Origin: Gemmatimonadetes bacterium 2013_60CM_65_52
GTDB lineage: Bacteria; Gemmatimonadota; Gemmatimonadetes; Gemmatimonadales; Gemmatimonadaceae
Direction: 5' to 3'
DNA length: 64,000 nucleotides
NCBI GenBank assembly: GCA_002215645.1
Contig: NGFI01000008.1
Span: forward strand, 416,265-480,264
Shown: positions 54,730-62,121 of the stretch, one piece after another
Layout: each line of letters opens with the position of its first letter
Numbering within the stretch: position 1 is the stretch's first letter
Notes under the pieces: generated by a model
What the model saw: the letters and a program-made list of their open reading frames with translations, nothing else
Told to the model about the DNA's origin: nothing
The model's database searches: none
Made by a program: the position numbers and the translations under genes

Positions 54730-55085
54730 GGGGGCGACAGGCTTCGACGGGACCGGTGAAGCTGTGGGCGCGTGCCGAGGTCCTCGGGCACCTCGTTAAA
54801 CACTCGGGAAACAATCCAACTGCGAACAACAACTTCGCTCTTGCCGCCTAACTTCGGTTAGGCCTGCAGGTGCCTCAAGGGAAGCCCGCCCGGGGCGGCT
54901 CATGGGGTAACGGAAAACTGGGCTGGTCCTGTCGAGCGCACTCGGCGGCAGGGTGAGATCAAGAGGGCTTACTCAGTGGTCGGTTGCCCGCGGACCAGCT
55001 ACTGAGGACATCGAACAACGGGATACGCACGTAGTGCCTGTGGTCGATCTGGCTTCGGACCGGGGTTCGATTCCCCGCGCCTCCA
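54730..55085 (+). ncRNA. ssrA: transfer-messenger RNA (tmRNA)
   Basis: The 5' end GGGGGCGACAGGCTTCGACG and the 3' end GGTTCGATTCCCCGCGCCTCC-A are the tmRNA hallmarks. The acceptor stem GGGGGCG (54730-54736) pairs with CGCCTCC (55078-55084, one G-T pair); discriminator A55085; CCA is not encoded. The tag frame runs to TAA at 54849-54851 and ends in the protease signal: GNNPTANNNFALAA if the resume codon is GGA at 54807. With SmpB (not here) it frees stalled ribosomes and tags the peptide for degradation. One-piece form, followed by its own terminator. Confidence 0.96.
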
Positions 55086-55108
55086 CTGATGTGAGTTCCA
55101 GAAACGCG

Positions 55109-55144
55109 CAACGGCGTCCAGCGATGGGCGCCGTTGGTCGTTTT
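55109..55144 (+). terminator. intrinsic terminator of ssrA
   Basis: CAACGGCG (55109-55116) pairs perfectly with CGCCGTTG (55129-55136), 12-base loop, followed by GTCGTTTTG. Confidence 0.75.
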
Positions 55145-55286
55145 GCCTATGAGGATTCGTCCAACTGAATTCGGCCTCGAGGGCCGCGGCGCCCCTCGCG
55201 CTTCGCGTTGGAGAATTCCGCGTATGCCTGCCCGCGCTCGCCGATCTCTGGACGGACCCGGGGCCCTCAGTTCAACGAGGTCTAGC

Positions 55287-55949
55287 CTATTGAAACGTGC
55301 CCGCCTTATGCGTGTCGATACGATCCGCGCGGAGTCGGTGCAACAGTACATTCTGCGTGGTAACCAGCGACAGCGCGACGAGAAGAATGCTGCCCCCGAA
55401 GTACAGCAGATCGGACGGGCTACTCAGAGTCATCCTGAAGGCTTGCTCGAAGAGATTTACAATGAGAATCATCATGATGACCTTTCCAATCTGTGATTTC
55501 AGTTCGCCTACGCTATCAACTTTCAACCAGTTCGGCCGAGAGTCCTCCGTACGGCCGGCAGGGTCAAGTTTGCTGATGAACAGTTCATACGTACCCATCG
55601 AGAAGATTAGCAATACAATGGCGAACATGTAGTTGTCGATGGCCGGAATAATGTTGATCATCACACTCTTATCATCAGAGCGCGTTACTTGAAGGTGGCC
55701 TAACGTGGTTCCGAAGGCTGCAAGCGCCTGAAGCAGTTCGATGCATCCTTTGAAAAACATCATTATTGCTGCAATCATTGACCCGACGACTGCCAACAAC
55801 ACGACAAAACGGCAGTTAAAGAGCGCTGCCTCAAATATCCTTTCTACGCCGCGGCGAGGTCCATATTCCTCTGAGGGCACGTGGCGATCGGAGGAAGAAT
55901 CATATGACGCGGCGAGTATGTCGGCAGGCTTTGAGACGGGTGAGGTCAT
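55287..55949 (-). CDS. YqhA family (UPF0114) membrane protein
   Basis: A 220-residue integral membrane protein with four spans: CRFVVLLAVVGSMIAAIMMFF, YMFAIVLLIFSMGTYELFI, IGKVIMMILIVNLFEQAFRM and LLYFGGSILLVALSLVTTQ. The block MGTYELFISKLDP and VMMILIVNLFE fit the YqhA/UPF0114 family, of unknown function. The start at 55949 has a strong Shine-Dalgarno (GGAGGGAAG just before the ATG), better than a longer form from 56024. The gene and its flanks are clearly more AT-rich than the rest of the window, and it stands alone after ssrA, suggesting recent acquisition. It is also longer at the N-terminus (about 45 extra hydrophilic residues) than E. coli YqhA (164). Confidence 0.8.
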   Translation of the reverse strand: MTSPVSKPADILAASYDSSSDRHVPSEEYGPRRGVERIFEAALFNCRFVVLLAVVGSMIAAIMMFFKGCIELLQALAAFGTTLGHLQVTRSDDKSVMINIIPAIDNYMFAIVLLIFSMGTYELFISKLDPAGRTEDSRPNWLKVDSVGELKSQIGKVIMMILIVNLFEQAFRMTLSSPSDLLYFGGSILLVALSLVTTQNVLLHRLRADRIDTHKAGTFQ

Positions 55950-56121
55950 TCTTCCCTCCCTGTGCGAGTACCCAAGTCTGCAATCAGAGGGAACAGTTTG
56001 GCAATAAGGCGACCCGCGTCGCACATAGCTCTCGATCTTGTAGAGCAGCGTTAGTCAGGCGCGACCCGTGAGGGGGCCGAGGAAAAAGCGGAGAGTACGC
56101 GCCATAAACCACGTTGCTTCG

Positions 56122-56138
56122 AAGGCTTAGAAAGCCTT
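56122..56138. terminator. small hairpin downstream of the tonB unit
   Basis: AAGGCTT (56122-56128), AGA, AAGCCTT (56132-56138), perfect 7-bp stem in the 249-base gap between the small gene at 56199 and the YqhA gene. Possible weak terminator for the minus-strand tonB unit. Nothing else is recognised in that gap. Confidence 0.35.
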
Positions 56139-56198
56139 AAGGGAGCCATTGGACGACGCCAGCCGTATTGAGCGCCGCAAGCAATCCCTCGAGCTGCG

Positions 56199-56438
56199 TC
56201 ATCTGCGCCGACGACGAGCGTCGCTCGTGGCCTGCTGTAACGCCCGACTCGCGGTCTGCCACTCCGCAAGCGTGCGCACTCGTTCGTCCACCGACTTCCT
56301 GAGGTTCTCGCGTAGGAGCGTACGATCCACGTCCTGCTTGTAGCGCTCGACGACGGGATCGTGCCATTGAAGCGGCACGAGCTCGTTTTGCAACTCAATG
56401 CCGGCGAGCTGCACCATGAAGCGCGCAGAATCGGTCAT
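56199..56438 (-). CDS. small hypothetical protein coupled to the TonB-family gene
   Basis: A 79-residue, soluble, helical and highly charged protein ending in a run of Arg (TSDARRRRR). It has no signal peptide or membrane segment and no recognised family. Its ATG overlaps the stop of the TonB-family gene by ATGA, so it is translated from the same mRNA; this coupling is the main reason to believe it is real. Confidence 0.5.
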   Translation of the reverse strand: MTDSARFMVQLAGIELQNELVPLQWHDPVVERYKQDVDRTLLRENLRKSVDERVRTLAEWQTASRALQQATSDARRRRR

Positions 56439-57145
56439 CGTTTGCTCAGCGCGAACGTGAACGGCTGCCGAACGAGCTGTTTGACTTTCCTGCCGCCCAC
56501 TTCGGCCGGATAGAACCGCATGTTCGGCAGCGCGCTCTTCACCGCCTGCGTGAACTGCTCGTGGCTGGACTCGAGCACCGTGAAGCTCCCGGGCTCATAC
56601 CGTCCCGTCTCGTCCACAATGAACTGCGCGAGCACCTCACCTTCCGTGTTTGCCGAGCGCAGCATGTCGGGATAACGCAGGTTGCCGGTGCCCGGAATCT
56701 GCCGCACCGGTTTCTCCACCTGGAATTCGAGGTACGGCTGGTCGCCCACGGGAGTCGCGCCGCCCACGACACCCTTGGAGGTCCCACCCGCGATGCCAAT
56801 GCCCAGATAATCGTTCGGGTTGGTCTCCTGCTGTTTCACGTCGATGTCCGGTAGCGTGTCGGGAACCTTGATCGGCGAGATGAGCACCTGGAATCCCTTG
56901 AGTTGAGGTGGGGCAATCACAACCTCGTTCGGGACCGGCTTGGGCTCTTCCTTGGGCGGAGGCGGCTGTTTGTCGAGGGCGACGAACTCGATCTTCTGGG
57001 CCTTCGGCTTCTCGAGCCGCTCCCTTGCCTGGAGCGTTCCGTAGACGGCGGCCGTGCCGAGGATGGCGTGCATCGCGCCACTGAATAGCAGGCCAACCAT
57101 GGAGCGCGGCTTCCTGGGCGTGGATGCCAGCAGATTGGTGAACAT
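56435..57145 (-). CDS. TonB-family energy transducer protein
   Basis: A 236-residue protein. A basic N-terminus (TPRKPRS) precedes one membrane helix (MVGLLFSGAMHAILGTAAVYG, about 16-36), a Pro/Lys-rich periplasmic spacer (PPPPKEEPKPVPNE near 60-75), and a C-terminal TonB domain with YPDMLRSANTEGEVLAQFIVDETG, VLESSHEQFTQAVKSALPNMRFYPAEVGG and KQLVRQPFTF. It would link an ExbB/ExbD proton channel to outer-membrane receptors such as the one at the window end. The start at 57145 has GGAGG 7 bases upstream and is preferred to an upstream ATG at 57190. Confidence 0.87.
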   Translation of the reverse strand: MFTNLLASTPRKPRSMVGLLFSGAMHAILGTAAVYGTLQARERLEKPKAQKIEFVALDKQPPPPKEEPKPVPNEVVIAPPQLKGFQVLISPIKVPDTLPDIDVKQQETNPNDYLGIGIAGGTSKGVVGGATPVGDQPYLEFQVEKPVRQIPGTGNLRYPDMLRSANTEGEVLAQFIVDETGRYEPGSFTVLESSHEQFTQAVKSALPNMRFYPAEVGGRKVKQLVRQPFTFALSKR

Positions 57146-57303
57146 GTCCGAACCTCCATTGGAAACAAGGACAGGACTCTGCGGATACACCTCCGAAGCT
57201 AGGGCGCGATGTGCCGAGGGAAATAAGGGGCGGATTAAGACTTCGTGACGGGGGAGTTAAGAGAGGATTGCGTGTTGCCAGCAGAACGCGCTGTCGTGCG
57301 CCG

Positions 57304-57867
57304 CTACTTTGATCCCGGCGTTTGCAGTTGCTCCCCGAACAACCTCCTTCCCGTCGCCGCATCGAGTACCTCGTACATGCCGAGGACACCGATTGCCGTT
57401 CCATCGTTCAGCTGTACGGGTACTTTCCCGACTCGTACCCAGGTGATGTCGCCCGTGGGAGACTTCTGACGCTCGATGATGTTCAGGCGGGCAAGCTTCT
57501 GCTCCATCACGGCTTCATCGTCGCGGCGATACTTGGCCCCCTGCGGCTTCCACGGCACGCGATCGTCGAAGTCGGTGAGGCCGACGAGGTCAGCAGCCTT
57601 GGCGAATCCCGCGTCCTGCGCGAACTGCCTGTTGCAGCCGCCAAACTCCAGTTGCGGCTTCATCTTCCAGAACACGCGGATTTGACAGGCGGGCTTTGAC
57701 GCTTCCCGGAGGTACTCCGCGAGCTCGGCCTCGAGCTGTTGCTCGGTCGCCGTTGCCCACCGCCGAGAGGCATCGCGCATGGGTGGATGCAACGTGGGCG
57801 CGGAGGCGTCCACCACTTGCTTGTACGCGGCCAGAATCGCGCGAAGACGGTCGACGCTATCAGTCAT
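57304..57867 (-). CDS. small cytoplasmic PAS-domain protein
   Basis: A 187-residue soluble protein. After a helical N-terminus (about 1-70), a PAS fold is visible at about 75-175: IRVFWKMKPQLEFGGCNRQFAQDAGFAKAADLVGLTDFDDRVPW, then MEQKLARLNIIERQKSPTGDITWVRVGKVPVQLNDGTAIGVLGMYEV. No output domain (kinase, GGDEF, receiver) is attached, so it may act by binding a partner; it is divergent from the large sensor gene at 58009. The start at 57867 rather than 57942 gives an N-terminus beginning with the helix; the Shine-Dalgarno is weak. Confidence 0.7.
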   Translation of the reverse strand: MTDSVDRLRAILAAYKQVVDASAPTLHPPMRDASRRWATATEQQLEAELAEYLREASKPACQIRVFWKMKPQLEFGGCNRQFAQDAGFAKAADLVGLTDFDDRVPWKPQGAKYRRDDEAVMEQKLARLNIIERQKSPTGDITWVRVGKVPVQLNDGTAIGVLGMYEVLDAATGRRLFGEQLQTPGSK

Positions 57868-58008
57868 GGTGTCCGCCGGTGGCTTGATGTCCCCGAAACA
57901 TACGTGTCCCGGCCGTTTGGGCGAGTGCGCAACCGGCGGCACTATTCGTCGAACAGACGATGAGGGCGCGGTGTCCGGACTTCCGGTTCGCCGTCCCGCG
58001 TACCAAGA

Positions 58009-61000
58009 TTGTCACGCCCGCGTGCAAACTCTACGCGCCTGCCACGTGACCGCTTGGAGACGTTGACGGCCCTCGAACGACATCAGCGCACACGTCGCGC
58101 ACGTCTCATCGTCGCCGCGATCGGCGCGCTCCTCACCGCCGCGAGCGGCGGCGCCGGAGCCCAGAAGCTCCTGTTCCGGCAGCTCACGCCGGACAATGGC
58201 CTGCTCAGCTCACGCGTCCACGACATCATCCAGGACGACCGCGGCTTCATGTGGTTCGCCGGTCCTCGGGGATTGAGCCGGTACGACGGCTATTCGTTCG
58301 CCGCCTACCGCCACCGCGCCGACGACTCCACGACGCTGGCGGACAACCGCATCAACTGGTTGTTCCTGGATCACGAGAAGACCCTATGGATTGGCACCGA
58401 TCTGGGGTTCTCCCGCTACGACGGGTCTCGTGATGCCTTCACCAACTACGCCGTCGTGCGGGGAGACAGCGTCATCGTGAACGCGGTCTCCGAAGCGCAG
58501 GGGGTGCTGTTGATCGGCACCGCGAAGGGGCTGTACCAGTTCGACCGCGCGAGCCGCAAGGCGACCCCGTTCCACCCGGATATCTTTGCGCGCCTGGATG
58601 TGACGTCGATGTACCAGGATCAGGCCGGGAATCTCTGGGTGGGAACGAGAAACAGTGGCGCGCGCGAGCTGAATGCGCAGGGTTCGCTGGTCCGCACCTT
58701 GACGATGGGTCCGGATGGCCTGCCGGGCAAAGACGCTCGCGTCTTTCTCGACGATGGTCAGGGCACGGTGTACATCGGTCTGGTCGACGCGGGCCTCGTG
58801 CAGCTGAATCCCGCCACCGGAACGCTCACGCGCTACCGCCACGATGCCGCCGATCCACGGAGCCTCGCGATCGACGCCGTGCACGACCTGCTATCCGACG
58901 GAACCCGCGGAATGTGGATCGGCACCGAGAACGGCGGACTCGATTACTTCGATTATGCCACCCATCATTTCGCGCACAACCGATTCGATCCGGCCAACCC
59001 CTCGAGCCTGAGTCACAATTCGGTCTGGTCGCTGTACCGCGACTCCGGTGGCTTGATCTGGGTCGGCACCTTTGCGGGTGGCGTCAACATCTCCCGGCAG
59101 AATGGGGACGCAATCCGGAAGTACCGCTCGATGGCCGGCGATGTGACGAGTCTGAGCTTCAACACGGTGATGAGCATCCTGGAGGACTCGAAGGGCCGCG
59201 TCTGGGTCGCCACCGACGGCGGAGGGCTCAACCGCTTCGACCGCTCGACGGGACGTTTCACGCGCTACACCTCGAAGACGAGCAATCTCAACTCGGACGC
59301 GGTGCTCGCGATCGCCGAGGATCGCACGGGAGCGTTGTGGGTCGGCACATGGGCGGGCGGGATCAGCCGCTTCGATCCCGGTTCGGGAAAGTTTACGCCG
59401 TTCACCACGGCCAACAGCAGCATCGCCACCACCGGCGTGTTCTCGCTCCTGGCGGACAGAGCGGGGATGCTCTGGATCGGGACGTGGCGCGAAGGACTTC
59501 AGCGCTTCGATCCGAAGACAGGGAAGTTCACTCGCTACCCGCTGGCGGCGTTGGAAACGCCTCTGCGCATGATGTCGGAGGCGAGCGACGGCACCCTGCT
59601 GATCGCCACCGACGGCAGCGGGTTCTTCACCTTCGATCCGCGCACGGAGAAAAAGACGCTCTATGCGGCGGGCAAGAATGGGCTGAGCAGCAGCCAGGTC
59701 ACCTCGGTGCTCGAGTCCGAGCCCGGTGTCGTATGGATCGGCACCGCTGCGGGATTGGATCGTCTCGACCGGCATACGAACAAGATCCAGCACTTCACTG
59801 ATGCGGACGGTCTCGCGAGCGCGTTCGTTGCCGGCTTGGCGCAGGATAGCTCGCATACGCTGTGGGTCAGCGGCGATCGCGGCATCACGCGCTTCGATCC
59901 CGCCACGAAAAAATTCAAACAATACTCCGTCGGCGACGGTCTCCAGGGGAGCGAGTTCAACCTCGCCTCCTCGCACCATTCGCGTGACGGCACGCTCTAC
60001 TTCGGCGGCACGCAGGGGTTCAACACACTGCGTCCCGACAGCATCGTCCAGAACGCGCACGTTCCGCCCATCGCGATCACGAACCTCGAGCTGTACAACA
60101 AACCGGTGGTGATCGGCGCGAAGGGTTCGCCGCTCGACACGAGCATCACGATGGCCAGGCGGCTGATCCTGAACCACAACCAGTCTGTGTTCACCCTCGA
60201 GTATGCGGCGCTCGACTTCGCCGCCCCCGAAAAGAACCAGTACGCATACATGCTCGAGGGACTCGACAAGGACTGGAACCAGGTCGGCACCAAGCGCGCC
60301 GCGTCGTACACCAACCTGCCTGCCGGGCATTACGTCTTTCGCGTCAAAGGGACGAACAATGATGGCGTCTGGAACGAGCAGGGCGCGTCGCTCGATCTCC
60401 AGATCGTGCCTCCCTACTGGGCTTCCTGGTGGTTTCGCACGCTCGCACTGCTCGCCATCGCCGCCGCCGTGTATTACCTGGTCCGCTCGGCATACGATCG
60501 TCGGAGGAGTCTCGAGCGCGCGGCATTGCGCGATCGCGAGAGCCAGCGATACCTCGAGCGCAACGTCACCGAGGTGCTGTTTGCCATGGAACGGTTCTCC
60601 AAGGGTGACCTCTCCATTTCGCTGCCGGTGGAGAACGACGACAGCATCGGCAACCTTCGTCTGGGGTTCAACACCGCCGTCAAGAACATCCATACGATCG
60701 TCAAGGACGTCCGCGGCGTGCTCGATGCCACGGTGACGACGAGCCGGCAGATTCACACGCAGACGATGGAGATCACGCGAGGCGCCGAGGAGCAGATCCG
60801 GCAGACCAACATCGTGGCCGGTGCCGCCCAGCAGATGGCGCAGACCGTGTCCGGTGGCGCGCAGAGCATCTCCGACGCGTCCGACATCGCGCAGCGATCG
60901 GGCAACGAGGCGCACGAGGGCGGACGCATCGTCCGGGAGACGTTCACCGGCATGGACCACATCGTGACCACGATCGGCGAGTCTGCGCGTTCCGTCGAAG

Positions 61001-61560
61001 CGTTGGGCCGGAGCAGCGAACAGATCGGGGCGATCACCCGCGTCATCAAGGAGATTGCCGAGGAGACGGACCTGCTCGCGCTCAACGCGGCCATCGAGGC
61101 GGCGAACGCGGGGGACCACGGCCGCGGCTTCGCCGTGGTCGCGCAGGAAATCCGGCAGCTCGCGGTGCGGACGGCGCAGGCGACGCGCGAGATAGCCGCC
61201 GTGATCAGGCAGAACCAGCGTGAGGTGGAGAGCACGGTGACGACGATGGCGGCTGTGGGCGGGCAGGTGGAGCAGGGACGGCATCTGGCCGACAGGGCCG
61301 GCGGCGCGCTCGAGTCCATCAGTCAGAACGCGGAACGGATGCTCGCCAGCATTCGGGAGGTGCGAGTCGCCAGCGATGCGCAGGCAGTCACCACCGCGCA
61401 CATGAGCGAAAACATCGAAACGATCTCGCAGGTGACGCGCGCCGCGATCGCGAGCAATCAAACGATCGCCGGATCGGTGGAGGAGCTGAGCGAGCTGATT
61501 GAAGACCTTCAGGTGCGGGTAGCGGCGTTCCGCCTGGAAGACGCGCAGGCGCCACGCTAG
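58009..61560 (+). CDS. two-propeller (Reg_prop) sensor fused to HAMP and chemotaxis-receptor signalling domain
   Basis: A 1183-residue transmembrane receptor. A signal-peptide or anchor segment ([22 protein letters not shown], about 32-52) precedes about fourteen repeats of the G-x-(L/V)-W-(I/V)-G-T...G-(L/I)...(R/Q)-(Y/F)-D type between about 60 and 690, enough for two seven-bladed propellers. A Y_Y_Y beta domain follows (about 715-800, [22 protein letters not shown]), one membrane span (about 807-828), a HAMP segment (about 850-905) and an MCP signalling domain (about 915-1165) with the hairpin tip [26 protein letters not shown] near 1020-1045. This N-terminal half normally precedes a histidine kinase in hybrid two-component systems. 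The start (TTG 58009) is uncertain; TTG 58054 or 58063 are alternatives. Ligand unknown, perhaps a glycan. Confidence 0.88.
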   Translation: MSRPRANSTRLPRDRLETLTALERHQRTRRARLIVAAIGALLTAASGGAGAQKLLFRQLTPDNGLLSSRVHDIIQDDRGFMWFAGPRGLSRYDGYSFAAYRHRADDSTTLADNRINWLFLDHEKTLWIGTDLGFSRYDGSRDAFTNYAVVRGDSVIVNAVSEAQGVLLIGTAKGLYQFDRASRKATPFHPDIFARLDVTSMYQDQAGNLWVGTRNSGARELNAQGSLVRTLTMGPDGLPGKDARVFLDDGQGTVYIGLVDAGLVQLNPATGTLTRYRHDAADPRSLAIDAVHDLLSDGTRGMWIGTENGGLDYFDYATHHFAHNRFDPANPSSLSHNSVWSLYRDSGGLIWVGTFAGGVNISRQNGDAIRKYRSMAGDVTSLSFNTVMSILEDSKGRVWVATDGGGLNRFDRSTGRFTRYTSKTSNLNSDAVLAIAEDRTGALWVGTWAGGISRFDPGSGKFTPFTTANSSIATTGVFSLLADRAGMLWIGTWREGLQRFDPKTGKFTRYPLAALETPLRMMSEASDGTLLIATDGSGFFTFDPRTEKKTLYAAGKNGLSSSQVTSVLESEPGVVWIGTAAGLDRLDRHTNKIQHFTDADGLASAFVAGLAQDSSHTLWVSGDRGITRFDPATKKFKQYSVGDGLQGSEFNLASSHHSRDGTLYFGGTQGFNTLRPDSIVQNAHVPPIAITNLELYNKPVVIGAKGSPLDTSITMARRLILNHNQSVFTLEYAALDFAAPEKNQYAYMLEGLDKDWNQVGTKRAASYTNLPAGHYVFRVKGTNNDGVWNEQGASLDLQIVPPYWASWWFRTLALLAIAAAVYYLVRSAYDRRRSLERAALRDRESQRYLERNVTEVLFAMERFSKGDLSISLPVENDDSIGNLRLGFNTAVKNIHTIVKDVRGVLDATVTTSRQIHTQTMEITRGAEEQIRQTNIVAGAAQQMAQTVSGGAQSISDASDIAQRSGNEAHEGGRIVRETFTGMDHIVTTIGESARSVEALGRSSEQIGAITRVIKEIAEETDLLALNAAIEAANAGDHGRGFAVVAQEIRQLAVRTAQATREIAAVIRQNQREVESTVTTMAAVGGQVEQGRHLADRAGGALESISQNAERMLASIREVRVASDAQAVTTAHMSENIETISQVTRAAIASNQTIAGSVEELSELIEDLQVRVAAFRLEDAQAPR

Positions 61561-61676
61561 CCATTTCGCCGACTCAGGCCGTGCTCAGCTCGCTCGTGTG
61601 CGCCTGATCCTTGCGACAAGGCTGGCCATAGCCGGCCACCAGCGGCCGCGAGCTCTCGACCTCAGCCATAAGCCCG

Positions 61677-62114
61677 ATGGATCCCATCTATCCGCCTTCG
61701 CGCACCGTTGACGTCCAATCGTCACGCAACCGTCAACTGCTCATCACCCTCGGCGTCGTCATCGTTGCCGTGATCGTGGGCTTCGCCATCTGGCAGACCA
61801 CGGGGACACACGGAGCTAAGCGTGACGTCGCCGCGGCCAACGCCAGGATCGCCGACAAGCAGAAGGAAATGAACGACGCTCGCCGAGTGCTCGATCAGAA
61901 GGTCGCCGAGCTTCGTGGCCTTCGCGCCGAAGCCGACGCCGAGGCGACGAAGCTCGGCAGCACCATCGCCAGACAGGTTGAAGGAACCGTCAACGACGCG
62001 CGCGTCGATTTACCGGCGGACGCTGGCGTGTCGGTCTCTGGCGGCGATGTCGCCGCGCCGCAGTATTACGTGCGGGATCGATATGGGCGGTTCGTGCCGG
62101 TCACGCGCCCGTGA
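61677..62114 (+). CDS. small membrane-anchored coiled-coil protein
   Basis: A 145-residue protein with an N-terminal hydrophilic segment, one membrane helix (LLITLGVVIVAVIVGFAIW, about 20-38) and a coiled coil at about 50-105 (AAANARIADKQKEMNDARRVLDQKVAELRG), ending in QYYVRDRYGRFVPVTR. No family is recognised. It lies 116 bases downstream of the large receptor and 8 bases from the convergent TonB-dependent receptor gene. The gap before it shows no promoter I trust. Confidence 0.6.
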   Translation: MDPIYPPSRTVDVQSSRNRQLLITLGVVIVAVIVGFAIWQTTGTHGAKRDVAAANARIADKQKEMNDARRVLDQKVAELRGLRAEADAEATKLGSTIARQVEGTVNDARVDLPADAGVSVSGGDVAAPQYYVRDRYGRFVPVTRP

Positions 62115-62121
62115 GTTCGAT

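Noticed and set aside
54730..55300. Genomic island integrated at ssrA
   Set aside because: No integrase is present and I found no second copy of the tmRNA 3' end downstream. Only the AT-rich patch is kept as an observation.
58891..61461. 856-codon open frame antisense to the propeller-MCP receptor
   Set aside because: Same cause: an antisense shadow of biased codons, with no start signal or domain.
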